From NCBI GenBank assembly GCA_900769345.1, contig CAAGGJ010000087.1, positions 1 through 6,655 on the forward strand: 6,655 bases of DNA, in the 5' to 3' direction. The stretch comes from Bacteroidales bacterium. Lineage in GTDB: Bacteria > Bacteroidota > Bacteroidia > Bacteroidales > Muribaculaceae. Shown piece by piece: positions 1 through 3,885 of the stretch (positions are counted from its first letter, which is position 1; each line of letters begins with the position of its first letter). Under the pieces are notes generated by a model. The model was not told the DNA's origin, ran no database searches, and saw only the letters and a program-made list of their open reading frames with translations. The position numbers and the translations under genes were made by a program.

Positions 1-20
1 ACACGACGCTCTTCCGATCT
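1..20. other. Illumina adapter remnant (not genomic)
   Basis: The first 20 bases, ACACGACGCTCTTCCGATCT, are identical to the 3' end of the Illumina TruSeq universal adapter/read-1 primer. Kinase coding sequence starts directly after it: from base 23 the frame reads D-P-K-R-V-Q-Q-V-L, a normal N-box lead-in. The adapter was therefore joined to a real genomic end and is untrimmed sequencing artefact. Any feature call that uses these bases is invalid. Confidence 0.96.
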
Positions 21-349
21 CTGACCCCAAACGTGTGCAGCAAGTGCTTGTGAATTTCCTTACCAATGCCATAAAACACACCGATGAGGGCTCGATTACG
101 CTCGGTTTTGCCGGGCCCGATGCAGATGGTTGGTGCGAATTTTCGGTAACCGACACCGGCGAGGGTATCCCCGAGGACAAGGCATCGGAAATATTCGAGC
201 GATTCTTGAAACTCAACTCCTTCAAGCAAGGCGCGGGACTCGGATTGGCTATATGCAAGAGCGTGGCTAATGTGCTTGGCGGCGAAGTGGCACTCGATAC
301 TACTTATCGTCAAGGCGCACGTTTCGTGTTCAGATTGAAATGCAAGTAA
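21..349 (+). CDS. Sensor histidine kinase, C-terminal HATPase domain (5' partial)
   Basis: This is the ATP-binding (HATPase_c, GHKL) end of a two-component sensor kinase, which autophosphorylates on a His and passes the phosphate to a response regulator. Visible in order are the N box (D-P-K-R-V-Q-Q-V-L-V-N-F-L-T-N-A-I-K-H-T, with the Mg-binding Asn at 65-67), the G1 box DTGEGIP (152-172), an F-box-like FERFLKLNSFKQG, and the G2 box GAGLGLAI (230-253). It ends with a short beta-strand tail and TAA at 347-349. The input domains and the phospho-accepting His are missing because the contig begins here. The GTG at 35-37 is an internal Val codon inside the N box, not a start. The KLNSFKQG(A/T)GLGL signature is common in Bacteroidetes PAS-type hybrid or simple kinases. 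The protein ends shortly after the domain, so no receiver domain follows. Signal and partner are unknown. Confidence 0.93.
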
Positions 350-383
350 GAAAACAATCTTTATTAGAGTAAAAATCAATATC

Positions 384-413
384 AGGCGGCAATGGCTCAG
401 GCTGTTGTCGCCT
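384..413 (+). terminator. Strong hairpin downstream of the kinase, possible terminator
   Basis: The arms 384-396 (AGGCGGCAATGGC) and 401-413 (GCTGTTGTCGCCT) pair over 13 positions around a TCAG loop. Ten pairs are Watson-Crick and three are G-U (389/408, 393/404, 394/403), with no mismatch. It lies 34 bases after the kinase stop codon and before the glycosyltransferase promoter candidates, which is where a terminator belongs. There is no U-run directly after the stem; the nearest T-run is near 439-444. It could instead be an RNA-stabilising 3' end or a non-canonical terminator. Confidence 0.5.
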
Positions 414-415
414 CT

Positions 416-427
416 GCTATATATAGC
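416..427. repeat. Perfect 12-bp palindrome GCTATATATAGC
   Basis: The sequence GCTATATATAGC is its own reverse complement and begins three bases after the 384-413 hairpin. It could be an operator-like site or simply an AT-rich chance palindrome. No regulator can be named from it. Confidence 0.35.
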
Positions 428-449
428 CACAAAACCGATTTTTTGAGGC

Positions 450-477
450 TTTGAGACAGAATCAACCGTTAAATTTG
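450..477 (+). promoter_or_regulatory. Candidate Bacteroides-type promoter (distal)
   Basis: TAAATTTG at 470-477 matches the Bacteroides -7 consensus TAnnTTTG exactly. TTTG elements lie upstream at 450-453 (16-base spacing) and 442-445 (24-base spacing); neither fits the usual spacing of about 19-21. Transcription would start near 483-485, giving the glycosyltransferase a leader of roughly 85 bases. Called on the -7 match and location only. Confidence 0.4.
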
Positions 478-541
478 GTATATTAAGAGCGCATATTGTG
501 ATAAAGTGGAGCAAAACGATGGATAATTCGCATTTTTTTTC

Positions 542-549
542 TACCTTTG
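542..549 (+). promoter_or_regulatory. Candidate Bacteroides-type -7 box (proximal)
   Basis: TACCTTTG matches TAnnTTTG exactly and lies 21 bases before the ATG at 571. The expected transcript start, near 555-557, would leave a leader of about 15 bases that is A-rich (TTGATAAAAAAACACGAATT), as is usual for Bacteroidetes translation starts. No TTTG -33 element is seen at the expected place (about 518-523). If real, this box overlaps the in-frame TTG at 547 and rules that codon out as a start. Confidence 0.42.
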
Positions 550-570
550 ATTGATAAAAAAACACGAATT

Positions 571-1329
571 ATGAGTAATTCCCTGTTTTCGATAATAACA
601 GTAACATATAATGCGTCATCGGTGATAGCTCCCACGCTGAAAAGTGTGCTGGCACAGACATTTACCGACTACGAATATATTGTGGTCGACGGAGCATCGA
701 CCGACGACACCGTGGCCGTGGTGGAGGCTGCGCATATAGCCAATACTCGCATAGTTAGCGAACCCGATAAGGGTCTCTATGATGCCATGAACAAGGCTAT
801 TGCTCGAGCAGAGGGCCGTTATCTGATATTTCTCAATGCCGGCGATGCATTTGCTTCGGGTAATGTGCTTGCGCGACTTGCTGCGGCTGCTGAGAGCGAT
901 GCCGACATACTTTACGGTCAGACACAGCTGGTGAACGCCGACCGTGCCGTGGTGGGTATGCGTCACCTCACTGCGCCCGCCGAACTTGGTGTTGACAGCT
1001 TCAGAAACGGTATGGTGGTGTGCCATCAGGCGTTTGTGGCGAAGCGAAGCATTGTAGGAAACTATAATCTTAACTATCGCTTCTCTGCCGACTATGAGTG
1101 GTGTATACGCTGTTTGCAGAAATCGAAGTCAAATGCCTATGTGGGCGACACGCCTATCATCAGTTTCCTCACCGACGGCCTCACCGACAAGCATCATAAG
1201 GCCTCACTCCGTGAGCGCTATCAGATAATGAGCGATTACTATGGAAGCATCGACACTTTCTTTATGCACATCAAGTTTCTGCCGCGATATTTTCGCGAGA
1301 AAGTAAGAAAATCATTGCGAAAGAAGTAA
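571..1329 (+). CDS. Family 2 glycosyltransferase (WfgS-like)
   Basis: The 252-residue protein is a GT-A fold inverting glycosyltransferase that moves a sugar from a nucleotide-sugar donor to a growing glycan, probably at the cytoplasmic face of the inner membrane. The fold starts at once (FSIITVTYN, residues 6-14). VVDGASTDDT (38-47) binds the nucleotide, with Asp40. SEPDKGLYDAMNKAI (63-77) is typical of the WfgS/WcaA-like group. FLNAGD (87-92) is the DxD-equivalent metal motif. The acceptor side holds VCHQAF (150-155) and SADYEW (172-177), whose acidic residues include the likely base. The tail (about 229-252) alternates aromatic and basic residues and may attach to the membrane; no transmembrane helix is seen. 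I chose ATG 571 because the domain begins five residues later; an in-frame TTG at 547 would add eight residues unlike the family and overlaps a promoter-like box. Sugar and acceptor are unknown. Relatives act in O-antigen or exopolysaccharide synthesis, but no other such genes are in view. Confidence 0.92.
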   Translation: MSNSLFSIITVTYNASSVIAPTLKSVLAQTFTDYEYIVVDGASTDDTVAVVEAAHIANTRIVSEPDKGLYDAMNKAIARAEGRYLIFLNAGDAFASGNVLARLAAAAESDADILYGQTQLVNADRAVVGMRHLTAPAELGVDSFRNGMVVCHQAFVAKRSIVGNYNLNYRFSADYEWCIRCLQKSKSNAYVGDTPIISFLTDGLTDKHHKASLRERYQIMSDYYGSIDTFFMHIKFLPRYFREKVRKSLRKK

Positions 1330-1395
1330 GCGATATACTCCCGACCAAAACAGATAATCAAATAACATAAACATACTTAACCAGACGATAAGAAA

Positions 1396-3174
1396 ATGAG
1401 CAAAACTACAGTCGAAAATCTCGAAGCCGTGCGCAGCGAGATGCGCCGTGTGGGCGTAGATGCTGTAATCATACCGGGCACCGACCCGCATCACAGCGAA
1501 TATATCAATGACTATTGGAAAGTACGCGATTGGGTAAGCGGATTTACCGGCAGCAATGGCACAGCAGTGATTACGCTCGACCAGGCTGCCCTTTGGACCG
1601 ACTCACGCTATTTTCTTCAAGCCGAAGAGCAGTTGCAGGACAGTGGATTTGTGATGCATCGCGAGAACGGCCCGAATGCCGACACCAAGGAACAATGGCT
1701 TGCCGAAGTGCTTGGCGAAGAAGCCTTGATAGCTATCGATGGCCGCTTGTTCTCGGTGAATCAGGTGAATGAGCTCGAACAATTTTGCTTTAACAATGGT
1801 TTTCGCCTCGCCACCGACTTTTCGCCAGCCGACCGCGTGTGGACCAATCGCCCGGCTCGTCCGCAGGGCGAAGCTATGGTTCACGGCGAAGAATATGCAG
1901 GAGAGAGCGTGCAAAGTAAGTTAGGTCGCGTGCTCGAAGCAGTGCAGAGCCTTGAAGGCGACGCCATATTCGTGGCTATGCTCGACGACATAGCTTGGAC
2001 GCTCAATCTTCGCGGCAGCGACGTGGAATTCACCCCGGTGGTGATATCATATCTCTTTATTTCGGAATCGGAAACAGTGCTGTTTGTCGACTCTGTTAAG
2101 GTTACCCCCCAAGTGAAGCACCATCTTGCCGATGCCGGCGTGAAAATCAAGGATTACGACGATGCATTGCGCTATTTGTCGAACTTGCGGCAGTCGGTGA
2201 ATGTGCTTATCGATCCTAATACTGTGAGCGACACATTCGCACAAGCCATACCTGTAAAATCGTTCGCAAAATCGCCGATACCTATGCTCAAGGGTGTGAA
2301 AAACGACACACAGATAGCCGGATTTCGCAAAGCGATGGAGCGCGACGGTGCAGCCTTGGTGCGCACCTTTATGTGGGTGGAGAAAATGGCTCCTACCGGC
2401 ACCATCACCGAGACTGATGTGGCAAACAAGGCAATAGAAGAACGCAGCAAGATGCCGCTCTATGTGAGCGAAAGTTTCGGTATGATAGCCGGTTATAAAG
2501 AACATGGTGCCATAGTGCATTACGAACCCGAAGCAGCCACAGCAGCCACACTTCACGGTGAAGGATTGCTGCTCGTAGACACCGGCGGACAATATCTCGA
2601 CGGCACCACCGATATCACTCGCACTGTGAGTCTCGGTAATCCCACCGATGATGAGAAATATCACTACACACTCGTGCTCAAGGGTCACTTGGCGCTGGGT
2701 AGAGCCGTGTATCCCGAAGGAACTCGTGGTGCGCAACTTGATGTGCTTGCCCGTCAGTTCCTCTGGAATGAGCGAATGACCTACTTCCATGGCACGGGCC
2801 ACGGTATAGGACACTTCTTGTGCGTACACGAAGGTCCGCAGAGTATTCGCACCAACGAAAATCCTGTGGTGCTTGAGCCGGGCATGATTACCAGCAATGA
2901 GCCGGGGCTATATCTCGCCGGACGCTATGGCGTGCGCATCGAAAACTGCGTGCTCACCGTGGTCGACAGCCAAAGTGATGATTTCGGAACATTTATGAAG
3001 TTTGAAGACCTTACACTCTTTCCTTACGATATCACATTGATGAATCTCGACATGCTTTCGGCAGAGGAAAAGGCACAAATCAATGCCTATCATGCCGAAG
3101 TGCGCCGTCGCGTGAATCCCTATCTCAACGATGAAGAGCGTGCATGGCTCGAAGCCAAAACTAAGGAAATCTAA
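1396..3174 (+). CDS. Aminopeptidase P (Xaa-Pro aminopeptidase, M24B)
   Basis: This 592-residue metallopeptidase removes an N-terminal residue that precedes proline. Its length and layout match the three-domain APP1/XPNPEP1 type rather than the ~440-residue E. coli PepP: a creatinase N domain (about 7-140, with GTDPHHSEY and SGFTGSNGTAVIT), a second creatinase-like domain (about 155-300), the pita-bread catalytic domain (about 308-525) and a C-terminal M24_C extension (about 535-592). All five metal ligands are visible: Asp395 (VDTGG), Asp406 (TTDITRT), His469 (GTGHGIGH), Glu502 (SNEPG) and Glu516 (GVRIENC), with the substrate-binding His478 in VHEGP. The spacing agrees with the human enzyme, so an active two-metal site is expected. 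It has no signal peptide, so it should be cytoplasmic and complete the breakdown of imported or internal proline peptides. It begins 66 bases after the glycosyltransferase and lies 29 bases before the next gene. Confidence 0.96.
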   Translation: MSKTTVENLEAVRSEMRRVGVDAVIIPGTDPHHSEYINDYWKVRDWVSGFTGSNGTAVITLDQAALWTDSRYFLQAEEQLQDSGFVMHRENGPNADTKEQWLAEVLGEEALIAIDGRLFSVNQVNELEQFCFNNGFRLATDFSPADRVWTNRPARPQGEAMVHGEEYAGESVQSKLGRVLEAVQSLEGDAIFVAMLDDIAWTLNLRGSDVEFTPVVISYLFISESETVLFVDSVKVTPQVKHHLADAGVKIKDYDDALRYLSNLRQSVNVLIDPNTVSDTFAQAIPVKSFAKSPIPMLKGVKNDTQIAGFRKAMERDGAALVRTFMWVEKMAPTGTITETDVANKAIEERSKMPLYVSESFGMIAGYKEHGAIVHYEPEAATAATLHGEGLLLVDTGGQYLDGTTDITRTVSLGNPTDDEKYHYTLVLKGHLALGRAVYPEGTRGAQLDVLARQFLWNERMTYFHGTGHGIGHFLCVHEGPQSIRTNENPVVLEPGMITSNEPGLYLAGRYGVRIENCVLTVVDSQSDDFGTFMKFEDLTLFPYDITLMNLDMLSAEEKAQINAYHAEVRRRVNPYLNDEERAWLEAKTKEI

Positions 3175-3203
3175 CTAACAAACAGAACAACATATACAGA
3201 GTA

Positions 3204-3755
3204 ATGGCAATAATAAGAACAATCAACCGAAACGGAGAAATACTTACTCCGAAGTATGGCAAGGGCTGCTTCCTTGCCGATAATGCAGCGCTGGTGGGCG
3301 AGGTGACTATGGGCGATGACTGCACTGTGTGGTTCGGTACAGTGCTTCGTGGCGATGTCAACACCATCACCATAGGCAATAGAGTGAACATACAGGACGG
3401 TAGCGTGTTGCACACACTCTATCAGAAATCGACCATCGAGATAGGCGACGACGTGTCGATAGGCCACAATGTAACCGTTCACGGAGCCAAGATACAGGAT
3501 TTTGCCCTCATAGGTATGGGGGCAGTGCTCCTCGACGATGTGGTGGTGGGCAAGGGCTCGATAGTGGCAGCCGGCAGCGTGGTGAAGAAAGGTACCATCA
3601 TAGGCGATAATGAACTCTGGGCAGGTGCTCCGGCAGTCTTTAAGAAGAAAGTAGATCCCGCACAATCGCAAGAGATGAATGTGAAGATAGCCAAGAACTA
3701 TCTTATGTACTCAAAGTGGTACGACTATAATGAAGACGAGCAAAACAACCCTTGA
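3204..3755 (+). CDS. Gamma-class carbonic anhydrase-like hexapeptide protein
   Basis: The 183-residue protein is a left-handed beta-helix of hexapeptide repeats (for example VGEVTM, IGDDVS, IGHNVT, IGMGAV, VGKGSI, VAAGSV), expected to form a trimer. It has the gamma-carbonic anhydrase metal site: His70 (GSVLH), His88 (SIGHNV) and His93 (TVHGA), with Arg49/Asp51 (LRGDVN) and Gln64 (NIQDG) at the Cam Arg59/Asp61/Gln75 positions. There are only 18 residues between the first two His, against 36 in Methanosarcina Cam, so the acidic loop with the proton-shuttle Glu84 is missing, as in the YrdA/PaaY/CamH-like group. Members of that group vary in CO2 hydration, and many have no proven activity; an acyl- or thioester-related role is the alternative. 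No signal peptide is seen, so it should be cytoplasmic. The 29-base gap from the aminopeptidase gene suggests one transcript. The stop is a tandem TGA-TAA in frame (3753-3758). Confidence 0.93.
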   Translation: MAIIRTINRNGEILTPKYGKGCFLADNAALVGEVTMGDDCTVWFGTVLRGDVNTITIGNRVNIQDGSVLHTLYQKSTIEIGDDVSIGHNVTVHGAKIQDFALIGMGAVLLDDVVVGKGSIVAAGSVVKKGTIIGDNELWAGAPAVFKKKVDPAQSQEMNVKIAKNYLMYSKWYDYNEDEQNNP

Positions 3756-3769
3756 TAAGCTACGGGAAG

Positions 3770-3798
3770 TTTGCACTGACTATAGAATTTAATTTTTG
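3770..3798 (+). promoter_or_regulatory. Weak promoter-like signal before the tricorn gene
   Basis: A TTTG (3770-3773) is followed 16 bases later by TAATTTTTG (3790-3798), which is one base longer than TAnnTTTG. Another 7-of-8 match, TATATTTA, lies at 3805-3812 without a well-placed TTTG. The 73-base AT-rich gap and the lack of any hairpin leave both read-through from the upstream pair and a separate promoter possible. Confidence 0.22.
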
Positions 3799-3828
3799 AT
3801 TATTTATATTTAAGACCAACATTACACT

Positions 3829-3885
3829 ATGAAAAAGATTGCAGCAATTGTAGCAATAGTCGCTATGTCGCTAACTATGTCGGCA
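3829..3885 (+). other. Predicted signal peptide of the tricorn-like protease
   Basis: Residues 1-19 (MKKIAAIVAIVAMSLTMSA) show two Lys, a hydrophobic core of Ile/Ala/Val/Met and a small-residue end. Cleavage after Ala19 (M-S-A / T-T-P) is most likely. There is no Cys near the site, so this is not a lipoprotein. It directs the protein to the periplasm, unlike archaeal tricorn, which is cytosolic. Confidence 0.8.

Noticed and set aside
519..554. Mini-ORF of 11 codons (M-D-N-S-H-F-F-S-T-F-D) preceded by GGAG, as a possible leader peptide
   Set aside because: It is very short, has no run of regulatory codons and no clear attenuator after it, and Bacteroidetes rarely use Shine-Dalgarno motifs. 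Chance is the simplest explanation.
547..570. TTG-started N-terminal extension of the glycosyltransferase (M-I-D-K-K-T-R-I)
   Set aside because: The GT2 fold begins right after the ATG at 571, the extra residues are not family-like, and the TTG lies inside a promoter-like TACCTTTG box.
350..570. Possible tRNA, riboswitch or mobile element remnant in the intergenic region
   Set aside because: Apart from the hairpin, the palindrome and promoter-like boxes, I see no cloverleaf, conserved riboswitch core, inverted terminal repeats or transposase fragment.
2047..2829. Open frame of 260 codons on the minus strand inside the aminopeptidase gene
   Set aside because: The translation is rich in His, Cys and Tyr with no family motif, and it lies wholly opposite a gene with all five metal ligands intact. 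It is a by-product of the codon use of the + strand gene.
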